From NCBI RefSeq assembly GCF_000219125.1, contig NZ_AFGF01000050.1, positions 1-64,000 of the forward strand: DNA of 64,000 nt. Direction: 5' to 3'. Under the pieces are notes generated by a model. The model ran no database searches and was not told the DNA's origin. It saw nothing but the letters and a program-made list of their open reading frames with translations. Made by a program: the position numbers and the translations under genes. This stretch comes from Acetonema longum DSM 6540 (GTDB lineage: Bacteria > Bacillota > Negativicutes > Sporomusales > Acetonemataceae). Positions 26,679 through 34,417 of this stretch are shown here, in pieces. Each line of letters starts with the position of its first letter. The stretch's first letter is position 1.

Positions 26679-27980
26679 TCACTCAAATGGTCTCAGATAT
26701 ACACTGGCAAAAAAATCCGTTTCAACTGCCGTATCAAAGGCCAGATTGCCATACTTGACAGCTTGTCTCAGTTGATCCAGCATCTCACCGGCCCTGCGGC
26801 TGCGCAAAATGTCCTCACAGCCTTTTAGGGCTATATTGCCGCACAGTTCGATTCCTGCCGCGTCTACGCCCGGGAGCAAGCCGATTTTCTGAGCACTGGC
26901 CACATCTAACAAACGGCCAAAATGACCGGCCACATAAATTCGCCGGATATCCGGCAGCCACATTTCCGCCTGGTGCAAGAGATTTCTCAGTCCTGCCTCT
27001 ACGGCCGCCTTGGCCCGCTGTAGGGTATCAATATCCTGCTTGGTGATCCAGATGAAGGGCTCTGCCTGGAGTTCTATTTTTTCATCTGCCGCCGGTTCAC
27101 CCTGCAGCCGTCCCAGATTGTCCAAACGGTTCGACTCCAAAAGCAGCCGCAATATATCGACATACCCTGAGCCGCAAATCCCCATCGGGCTTTTTCCTTC
27201 CAATGTCTCAAACTCAAACAGCCCTTGAGAGGATTCAGACCGTCTGGCCCGGAAAATAGCCCCTGGCAGAGGCGCCGAGCCGCAGCTCAGTCCGTACCCT
27301 TCAAAAGCCGGACCGCCGGCAACGGAAGTGACCCATGCGGTCGTGCCATCCCATAGGGCAATCTCAGTATTGGCGCCGAAGTCTATTAGAAGCGTTCCCG
27401 GCGCCTGCTCCGGCATCCGGGCAGCCACCATCCCGGCCAAAAGGCCTGATCCCGTAAAGCCCATCAGCGGTTCAATGATTTCTATACCGGCCACCGGGCA
27501 AAACTGCCGTAAAACAGTGACAAGGCCTGTCTTGCCGGCAGCCTGAAACGCCCAGGGTTCCTGCCAGGAATCCGGGTCCAAAAACCGTCTTTGTCCCGTA
27601 TTGTAAAGAAGCGCCAGCATAGCAGTATTTCCTACAACCCCGACGCCGGCAATCTCAGTGCGGCCAATGCCGCTTGCCTGGAGTGCTTCCTGGAGGCATT
27701 GCTCGATCCCTTCAATCAGCTTACCCTGCAAATCAGCCGCCACTACCGGATTAGAAGCTTTAACCAGTCGGGCGATCATATCTGCTCCATGTTCCTGCTG
27801 GGGATTGCTGAACTGCCGCTCGACGAGCCTCTGCCCATCCCGCATACGAAAAATGGATAATCCTACGTTGGTAGCGCCAATGTCAAGGGCTACTCCGCAA
27901 TCTTCCTGGCCCAGCCGATACCTATCCGGTGAAAAATCAGCGTCTTCCCGATGCTTCGGATATTCTTCCCTGTTATCCAT
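26679..27980 (-). CDS. RACE-family ATPase lacking the ferredoxin domain
   Basis: 433 aa ASKHA-fold protein of the same DUF4445/RACE family as AcsV, with phosphate loops LDIGATNVGLSIF and IDFGANTEIALW and the ICGSGYVDILR and AGHFGRLLD segments. The N-terminal [2Fe-2S] domain is missing: only about 28 charged residues precede the first ATPase motif. It could use a separate ferredoxin to activate a corrinoid protein, or have another regulatory ATPase role. The ATG at 27980 has AAGGAGC upstream. It lies between the phosphotransbutyrylase and folD. Confidence 0.75.
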   Translation of the reverse strand: MDNREEYPKHREDADFSPDRYRLGQEDCGVALDIGATNVGLSIFRMRDGQRLVERQFSNPQQEHGADMIARLVKASNPVVAADLQGKLIEGIEQCLQEALQASGIGRTEIAGVGVVGNTAMLALLYNTGQRRFLDPDSWQEPWAFQAAGKTGLVTVLRQFCPVAGIEIIEPLMGFTGSGLLAGMVAARMPEQAPGTLLIDFGANTEIALWDGTTAWVTSVAGGPAFEGYGLSCGSAPLPGAIFRARRSESSQGLFEFETLEGKSPMGICGSGYVDILRLLLESNRLDNLGRLQGEPAADEKIELQAEPFIWITKQDIDTLQRAKAAVEAGLRNLLHQAEMWLPDIRRIYVAGHFGRLLDVASAQKIGLLPGVDAAGIELCGNIALKGCEDILRSRRAGEMLDQLRQAVKYGNLAFDTAVETDFFASVYLRPFE

Positions 27981-28076
27981 CCCTTTGCTCCTTCACAGCC
28001 TTATATGATCCGGGTTGTCTTCCGGCGAGATTTCCCATCCGGAAAACTGAAGCCGCCCCGATTTAAAATGCGTCAA

Positions 28077-28985
28077 TTAGCGCTTATCAGCCATTAAAAT
28101 TCCAATGGCTATGGAGTGCAGTTTGGTAATGTCCGAGTCCGCCCTTGAGGTTAGAACAATAGGGGCTTTAGCGCCGACGACGATGCCGGCGATCTTGCCT
28201 CTGGCGAAAAATACGATGGATTTATAAAGGGCGTTGCCGGATTCAATAAAGGGAACCATAAGGATATCCGCATGGCCTGCCACGGGGTTGACAATGCCTT
28301 TGTGCTTGGCGGCCTCAGGCGATACAGCGTTATCCAGAGCCAGAGGTCCTGCCACCAGGCAGCCTTTCAATTCGCCTGCCTGATTCAGTTTCACCAGTTC
28401 CTCGGCATCCAGCGTCGCCGGCATTTTGAGATTCACTTTTTCTACTGCGCAAACACAGGCCACTTTAGGTTGGTCATTCCCCAAGGCATTGGCGACTTGA
28501 ACCGCGTTTTCAATAATCTGCTTCTTTTCGGCTAAAGTCGGCGCAATGTTCATGGCCGCATCAGTAACGTAGAACAACCGGGCATACCCTTCCAGCTCGG
28601 CCACAGCCACATGGGACAATACATTCGCCGTCCGCAGGCCGATTTCTTTATCCAGCACTGCTTTCAGCAAAACTGCAGTATCAATCAGCCCTTTCATAAC
28701 CACCTGAGCCTTGCCCTGGGAGACAAACTGAACCGCCGTTCTGCAGGCCTGCACATTGTCCGGCTCATCAATGATCTGGAAAGCGTCCAGTGAGATCTGG
28801 TTTTCCGCCGCAATACGCCGGATGTCCGCCGCCTTGCCCACCAGTATGGCGCTGGCAATGCCCAGATCAGCCGCGTTCTTCACTGCCAGCAGCACGTCCA
28901 GGTCTTGCGCCACAGCCACGGCAATCGTCTTAGAGCCTCGCGCTTTAGCTGTCTTAATAATTGCCTCAAAATTTTTTATTGCCAT
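28077..28985 (-). CDS. Phosphate butyryltransferase / phosphotransacetylase family
   Basis: 302 aa, matching the usual ~300 aa of Ptb, with GKAQVVMKGLIDT, ATLDAEELVKLNQAGELKG and PIVLTSRADS characteristic of the Ptb/Pta family. It swaps acyl-CoA for acyl phosphate. Next to the acetyl-CoA pathway it could provide acetyl phosphate (energy step) or butyryl phosphate if the organism makes butyrate; the sequence resembles Ptb more than Pta, but substrate cannot be read from it. The ATG at 28985 (MAIKNFEAI) has GAGGTG upstream; the frame to 29039 is not favoured. No acetate or butyrate kinase is in the window. Confidence 0.8.
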   Translation of the reverse strand: MAIKNFEAIIKTAKARGSKTIAVAVAQDLDVLLAVKNAADLGIASAILVGKAADIRRIAAENQISLDAFQIIDEPDNVQACRTAVQFVSQGKAQVVMKGLIDTAVLLKAVLDKEIGLRTANVLSHVAVAELEGYARLFYVTDAAMNIAPTLAEKKQIIENAVQVANALGNDQPKVACVCAVEKVNLKMPATLDAEELVKLNQAGELKGCLVAGPLALDNAVSPEAAKHKGIVNPVAGHADILMVPFIESGNALYKSIVFFARGKIAGIVVGAKAPIVLTSRADSDITKLHSIAIGILMADKR

Positions 28986-29055
28986 TTTTCTCACCACCTC
29001 ATCTAGACCAATGATAACCGTAAATTCGGCAAATCGCAAGAGTGGAAATAACCAA

Positions 29056-32000
29056 TCAGCCGGAGTAGTTTACCGGCGGTTTTTTCTTCCCGTGCAATTG
29101 AGCCGAAATCCATTCCACCACCACAAATAACAGAGGGATGAGGAAAATGCCGAAAGCGGTGGCAACCGTCATTCCACCTACAACCGCAGTACCCATCGCT
29201 TTCCTGGCGGCGGCGCCGGCGCCGCTAGCCATGGTCAGCGGCAGGCATCCAATAATGAAGGCAAATGAGGTCATCAGAATCGGTCGGAGCCGCAAAGCTG
29301 CAGCTTCAACTGCCGCTTGCACCGGTCCCATGCCCTTATCCACCCTGACTTTGGCAAATTCGACAATCAGAATGCCATTCTTGGCGGCTAAGCCGATGAG
29401 CATGATGATCCCAATCTGCATATAGACACTGTTTTGCAGATTCATCACATATTGCGACAATAAGGCCCCGAAAATGCCGGCCGGTACCGAAAGCATGACA
29501 GCATAGGGAACACTCCAGCTTTCATACAGCGCCGCCAGGCATAAAAAGACAAATACCAGGGCCAGCGCCAGAATCTGCATGGTTGTGCTGCCAGCCTTCT
29601 TTTCTTCCCGGCTTTGCCCGGTCCATTCCACGTTAAACCCGGCAGGCAGTGTCTCTTTCGCCAGTTTTTCCATGGCCGTCAGGGCTTGGCCCGAGCTATA
29701 GCCTTCCCTTACGGAACCGTTGATCTGAATGCTGCGGGCGGCATTGAACCGGGAAATAATAGACGGCCCGGTAGTCAGTTTCGGTTTTAGCAGGGTATCC
29801 AGCGGGATCATGGCGCCATTTGAGGACCGGACATAGATAAACCGGGTCATGTCGGCTTCATTGCGGAACATCGTATCGGCCTGCATAACCACTTTATAGC
29901 TGCGGTTAAACATGTTGAAATCGTTCACCTGCATCCCGCCGAAATTGACTTGCAGCGCCGTGAATACATCATCCAGCGCAATGCCAAGATTTTTTACCTT
30001 TTCCCGGTCCACTTCGAATTCATATCCGGGAGAATCACTTCTGTACGTAGTATATACCGCAGTCACTTCCGGCAGTTGATTGGCCGCAAGGACAAATTGC
30101 TGGATGGCTGCATCCAGTTCCGCTTTGCTATGGCCCGACATATCCTGCAGTACCATGGTAAATCCGCCGACCATGCCGAGACCGGGCAAAGCAGGAATGT
30201 TAAAGGCCATAACCGAGGCTTCCGGAAACAGGTCCCCCTTGCCCATCGCCTGGCCGACGAGAGAATCGATCTGGGCGGCAGGGTCCTGGCGCCGGCTCCA
30301 GGGTTCCAGCCCTGAAAACAGGGTGGCCGCATTGGATTTGGCCCCGTTTGACAATATATCAAAGCCGGTGATCGCAATGACCTGATTGACGCCGGAAAGC
30401 TGCCTGATCTCCGCCGCCAACCGGTCGGCGACCGCCTGGGTCCTGTTCAGGCTCGCCCCTTCCGGCAGGTTGACTACCGCCGCAAAAAACCCCTGGTCTT
30501 CATCCGGCACAAACGTGGTGGGAACAATTTTGTATAAGTACACCGTTCCCACCAGAATGACCAGCAAGAAAATGCAACCGTACTTTGCCTTGGCAATGAA
30601 TGCTTTCACCGTTTCACGGTACGCGCTGGTGGTTCGTTCAAACCAGTCGTTAAACCGGTCGAAAAACCTACCCGCAACACCGGCCTTCGCCTGGGGTTCA
30701 TGAGGCTTTAGCAGCAGGGCGCACAGCGCCGGCGTCAGCGACAGGGCGACGAGGGCTGATAAAGCCATCGACACCGCAATCGTCAGGGCGAACTGGCGAT
30801 AGAGTACGCCCACCATGCCGCCGATAAAAGCAACCGGGACAAATACGGCGGCCAGTACGAAGGCAATGGCGATAACCGGTCCCGACACTTCGTCCATGGC
30901 CCGTCGTGTGGCCTCCAGCGGGGTCAGCCTGCTATAGCGGATATGATGCTCGACCGCTTCAATCACCACGATGGCATCATCGACTACCAGGCCGATAGCC
31001 AGTACCATGGCGAACAGGGTCAGGGTATTGATTGAAAAGCCGAGAATCATAAAGGCGCCCAATGTGCCGATTAATGACACGGGCACAGCCAGCATCGGAA
31101 TGAGCGTGGCCCGCCAGCTTTGCAGAAAGAGAAACACGATGATCATAACCAGAGCCATGGCTTCCAGGAAGGTTTTAACCACCTCGGCCATGGATTCCGA
31201 AATATAGTCCGTATTATCAAAAACCGCCCGGTATTTCATATCCGGCGGAAAATCCGCCGCTGCCGCGGCCACTGCCTGCTTTATTCCGGCAATGGTATCC
31301 ATTGCGTTAGCGTCACTGGTAAGTTGAATGCCTATCGCGGCTGCATTGGCCCCATCCTGCTTTGAAGAAATATTCAACTCCTTGCCGGCGTTTTCGATGC
31401 GCGCGATATCTTTCAGATAAATAAAAGCGCCATTCGGCTGGGCCTTGACGATGATATTTTCAAAATCGGCGATACTTTCCAGGCGCCCCCGCACTTTCGC
31501 AGTATATTGAAACTCCTGGCCCCGGGGTACGGGCATGGCGCCAATGGTGCCAGCCGGCGCCTGCACGTTCTGTTCCCTGACGGCGGCAATCACATCGGTA
31601 ACCGTTAATCCCAGTTCCGCCATGCGGTCCGGATTGATCCAGATACGCCGGGAAAAATCCGACCCTAAAACCATCACGTCGCCGACACCGTTAACCCGCT
31701 TAATCGCATCCTTCAAATAAACATTGAAATAATTCGTTAAAAAGGTATTGTCATAGGTGCCCTTGGGTGAATAGAAGCTCACCAGCATAGCCATGTCGGA
31801 AGAGGCTTTTCTGGTAGTAATGCCGGCTGCGGTTACCTCTGCCGGCAAAGAGGAGTTGGCCTGGGCCACACTGTTTTGCACCTTTACGGCGGCAATATCC
31901 CCGTCGACCCCCAGATCAAAAACGACTTCCAGGCTATAGGTGCCCGAGTCGTCGGAATTGGAGCTCATATAGTTCATGCCCTGTACGCCGTTGATCTGTT

Positions 32001-32199
32001 CCTCCAGAACCTGGGCTACCGTCTGGTTGACCACCTCGGCGTTGGCCCCGGTATACATCGTCGATACCGATACGGTGGGCGGCTGGATTTGCGGGTATTG
32101 GGCAATGGGAAGATTCAAGCCGGCAATCGTTCCCGCCACTACAATCATAATGGAAATGACGATGGCGAAAATGGGCCGGTCGATAAAAAAACTGGCCAT
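29056..32199 (-). CDS. RND multidrug efflux transporter, AcrB/HAE1 family
   Basis: 1047 aa inner-membrane proton/drug antiporter, full length for AcrB/MexB. It has the N-terminal FIDRPIFAIVISIMIVVAG helix, then the porter domain, a helix bundle with VVDDAIVVIEAVEHH (the proton-relay aspartates in AIGLVVDDAIVV), and a second half with GLAAKNGILIVEFAK. It is codirectional with the membrane-fusion gene 15 nt upstream. Presence of an AcrB-type pump fits a diderm Firmicute (Negativicutes), since it works with an outer membrane channel; no TolC-like gene is nearby. Confidence 0.93.
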   Translation of the reverse strand: MASFFIDRPIFAIVISIMIVVAGTIAGLNLPIAQYPQIQPPTVSVSTMYTGANAEVVNQTVAQVLEEQINGVQGMNYMSSNSDDSGTYSLEVVFDLGVDGDIAAVKVQNSVAQANSSLPAEVTAAGITTRKASSDMAMLVSFYSPKGTYDNTFLTNYFNVYLKDAIKRVNGVGDVMVLGSDFSRRIWINPDRMAELGLTVTDVIAAVREQNVQAPAGTIGAMPVPRGQEFQYTAKVRGRLESIADFENIIVKAQPNGAFIYLKDIARIENAGKELNISSKQDGANAAAIGIQLTSDANAMDTIAGIKQAVAAAAADFPPDMKYRAVFDNTDYISESMAEVVKTFLEAMALVMIIVFLFLQSWRATLIPMLAVPVSLIGTLGAFMILGFSINTLTLFAMVLAIGLVVDDAIVVIEAVEHHIRYSRLTPLEATRRAMDEVSGPVIAIAFVLAAVFVPVAFIGGMVGVLYRQFALTIAVSMALSALVALSLTPALCALLLKPHEPQAKAGVAGRFFDRFNDWFERTTSAYRETVKAFIAKAKYGCIFLLVILVGTVYLYKIVPTTFVPDEDQGFFAAVVNLPEGASLNRTQAVADRLAAEIRQLSGVNQVIAITGFDILSNGAKSNAATLFSGLEPWSRRQDPAAQIDSLVGQAMGKGDLFPEASVMAFNIPALPGLGMVGGFTMVLQDMSGHSKAELDAAIQQFVLAANQLPEVTAVYTTYRSDSPGYEFEVDREKVKNLGIALDDVFTALQVNFGGMQVNDFNMFNRSYKVVMQADTMFRNEADMTRFIYVRSSNGAMIPLDTLLKPKLTTGPSIISRFNAARSIQINGSVREGYSSGQALTAMEKLAKETLPAGFNVEWTGQSREEKKAGSTTMQILALALVFVFLCLAALYESWSVPYAVMLSVPAGIFGALLSQYVMNLQNSVYMQIGIIMLIGLAAKNGILIVEFAKVRVDKGMGPVQAAVEAAALRLRPILMTSFAFIIGCLPLTMASGAGAAARKAMGTAVVGGMTVATAFGIFLIPLLFVVVEWISAQLHGKKKPPVNYSG

Positions 32200-32214
32200 A
32201 ATTATTTACACCTC

Positions 32215-33375
32215 CTAGGAGTTAATTGATAACTCCAACTCCGCCGGCGTCACAACGGTTACGTCAAGCGCCGCTCCTTCCCGGACCTTGGTCAATCCTT
32301 CCACAACAACTGTGTCGTCCGCTGTCAATCCTTCCTTGACCAGCCAGAAACCGCCCACCTTTTCCCCCAGCGTTACCGGCCGCGGCTCAGCCTGATTGCC
32401 GGCATTGACCACCATGACCAGCGATTTGTCCAGGATCTGCTGCACGGCCCGTTGGGGAACCAGTATGGCGTTTCTGATCGGCGCGCCGGCAATTTTAACT
32501 CTGGCGAACATGCCCGGAATTAAAATCCCCTCCGGATTGGCAAGGGTGGCTTTTAACGTCAGGGTGCCGCTGTTATTGGCCAGCCCCCTGTCCACCTGCG
32601 TTACTTTGCCGCTCAGCGGATAGGCCGCGCCGTTGCTTAAGGTAATCGTCACGCCCTCGCCCCAGCCGCCGTCGGCAATGTTGTCCGGCGAAACCTGCCG
32701 CAGGTTAAGGTATTCATTTTCGCTCATATTAAATTGGACAAACACCGGGTCCTGAGACCCCACTGTGACCAGCGTGGTACTGCCTGCCTGTACAAAGGTT
32801 CCCACGCCGACATCATCTACGTCGATGCGCCCGTCTATTGGCGAAATGACCAGGGTGCTATCGACATCATCCTGCGCCTTTTTGACCAGCGCGCGGTAAG
32901 AAGCCACAACAGCTTCATTCTGCCGCTCAGCCGCTTTCTGGGTAGTCAGGCGCTGTTCGGGGATCGCCGCCTGCTGCAGCAGATTTTCATACCGCTCTGT
33001 ATCAAGACGCGAGTTTTCCCAATTGGCCTCGGCCTGCGCCAGCTGCGCTTGAGCGGAAAGCAAGCTGCTTTCATATTGAAGGCTGTCGATGCGGAACAAT
33101 GGCTGCCCTGCCTTTACCATATCACCGCCGGCGACCATTTTTTCCATAATATGGCCTGACACGCGGGCCTGAATTTTCACTTCGGTTTTCGCCTGTATTT
33201 GGCCGGCATATTCATTGGCGATCTGTACATCCTGCTGAATAATCTTTACGGCTTTGACCGGCACTGCTCTTTCCTGCGCCGCCTCTTGCGGGCCGCCGCA
33301 GCCGGCCAGGATTAAAATTGTCACAGCTGCACTCAATCCTGCCCGGCAGCCCTTGATCATCTTTACTGAAAACAC
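32215..33375 (-). CDS. RND efflux membrane fusion lipoprotein, AcrA family
   Basis: 386 aa periplasmic adaptor. A lipoprotein signal ends in LAGC with Cys26, followed by the lipoyl-like half (AKTEVKIQARVSGHIMEKM), a coiled-coil hairpin (about residues 100-165) and the beta-barrel section. GTG at 33375 was chosen because GGGAGGT lies 9-10 nt upstream. It forms one unit with the AcrB-like pump and is read from a MerR-type promoter at 33451-33481. Confidence 0.9.
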   Translation of the reverse strand: MFSVKMIKGCRAGLSAAVTILILAGCGGPQEAAQERAVPVKAVKIIQQDVQIANEYAGQIQAKTEVKIQARVSGHIMEKMVAGGDMVKAGQPLFRIDSLQYESSLLSAQAQLAQAEANWENSRLDTERYENLLQQAAIPEQRLTTQKAAERQNEAVVASYRALVKKAQDDVDSTLVISPIDGRIDVDDVGVGTFVQAGSTTLVTVGSQDPVFVQFNMSENEYLNLRQVSPDNIADGGWGEGVTITLSNGAAYPLSGKVTQVDRGLANNSGTLTLKATLANPEGILIPGMFARVKIAGAPIRNAILVPQRAVQQILDKSLVMVVNAGNQAEPRPVTLGEKVGGFWLVKEGLTADDTVVVEGLTKVREGAALDVTVVTPAELELSINS

Positions 33376-33450
33376 GGTTTTTCAACCTCCCTGTTTTGTG
33401 GCCGTCATCTATTTGCCTCTCATAATTGACCATTTTTGCCCTATTGGTTT

Positions 33451-33481
33451 ATTATAAAGTATACAGTAACTGAATAGTCAA
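33451..33481 (-). promoter_or_regulatory. MerR-type promoter for the RND efflux operon
   Basis: On the minus strand: TTGACT (33476-33481), a 19-nt spacer, then TATAAT (33451-33456). A 19-nt spacer instead of 17 is the hallmark of promoters activated by MerR-family proteins, which untwist the DNA. The spacer contains the palindromes GTATAC and CAGTAACTG. The divergent gene at 33499 encodes a MerR-family protein, the obvious regulator. Confidence 0.75.
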
Positions 33482-33498
33482 GAGGAGAGGGCGCACGG

Positions 33499-34344
33499 AT
33501 GAACGAGTTTTTGCAAAAACAGCTTACTACCAGCCAATTTGCCGCTATGTACGGCATTAACAAGCGAACCCTGATGTATTATGACAGCATTGATTTATTT
33601 AAACCGGCCGTGGTAAAAGAAAACGGCTATCGGTACTATACATTAAGTCAAATGATATTATTTGATGCGATTCAGCTGCTGCGCAAACTCCGTGTACCGC
33701 TGGAAGAGATTAAAGCCCAATTGGCGAAACATTACACCCCGCAAAACCAGCTGGCATTTCTTTACAAGCAAAATCAGCTGCTGGAGCAGGAAATGGATGA
33801 ACTGCGATGGCTGCAAAGAGTGGTACAGAATAAAATCGGCAGCATGGAAGCGATCTCAACAGTCGATCCTGCCAAAATCGAGATTTTAGAACAAGTCGCG
33901 CAGGCAATCGTCATCAGTCAATCCATTTTCGATCTGCCGATAGAAAAAGCGTTAAAAGTGCTCACCAATTTTATGCGCGACTGCTATCATACCCGCAGCT
34001 ATACTGGTTACCCTGACGGCTACATGGTGGACGCCAGGCAGTTGCAGCAAAGAAATTTTAATCCAAACTCCTTTTGCCAAATCACGCATTGTTTTTACCC
34101 TGTTGATGCAGAACAGGCCCAATCGATGACTTGTGCTTATAAACCCAGCGGACGCTACCTGGTAGGCTATCATAAAGGGAACCTGCTCCAGATAAGCCAA
34201 GCCTTGCAACGCTTGGCGGACTATGCGGATGCGCATAAACTGACATTCACCGGACACGCCTATATCGAAAGAGTCCTCGATGATATCGCGCCCGCCGAAG
34301 ATCCTTTCTATTCCGAAGTCCGCATTTCAGTTTTATTGGAATAA
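33499..34344 (+). CDS. MerR-family transcriptional regulator with effector-binding domain
   Basis: 281 aa. Winged HTH at residues 10-75 (TTSQFAAMYGINKRTLMYYD and NGYRYYTLSQ), then a dimerisation coiled coil and a C-terminal ~150-residue domain resembling the GyrI-like ligand domain of BmrR/TipA-type drug sensors. It is divergent from the RND pump with a 19-nt-spacer promoter between them, so it probably senses a toxic compound and activates the pump. GAGGAGAGG precedes the ATG. Confidence 0.88.
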   Translation: MNEFLQKQLTTSQFAAMYGINKRTLMYYDSIDLFKPAVVKENGYRYYTLSQMILFDAIQLLRKLRVPLEEIKAQLAKHYTPQNQLAFLYKQNQLLEQEMDELRWLQRVVQNKIGSMEAISTVDPAKIEILEQVAQAIVISQSIFDLPIEKALKVLTNFMRDCYHTRSYTGYPDGYMVDARQLQQRNFNPNSFCQITHCFYPVDAEQAQSMTCAYKPSGRYLVGYHKGNLLQISQALQRLADYADAHKLTFTGHAYIERVLDDIAPAEDPFYSEVRISVLLE

Positions 34345-34346
34345 AT

Positions 34347-34394
34347 GAAGGGGATCGCAAAACGCTTTTACCAAGCGCATGCAATGCCCCTTTT
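34347..34394. terminator. Bidirectional terminator between merR and pnkp
   Basis: AAGGGG / CCCCTT arms with an inner GCTT / AAGC pair lie between two convergent genes. T-rich sequence follows on both sides (CCTTTTGC on plus; CCTTCATTTATT on minus). Confidence 0.5.
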
Positions 34395-34417
34395 GCAGTT
34401 TTACCTCCCTTCATTTA

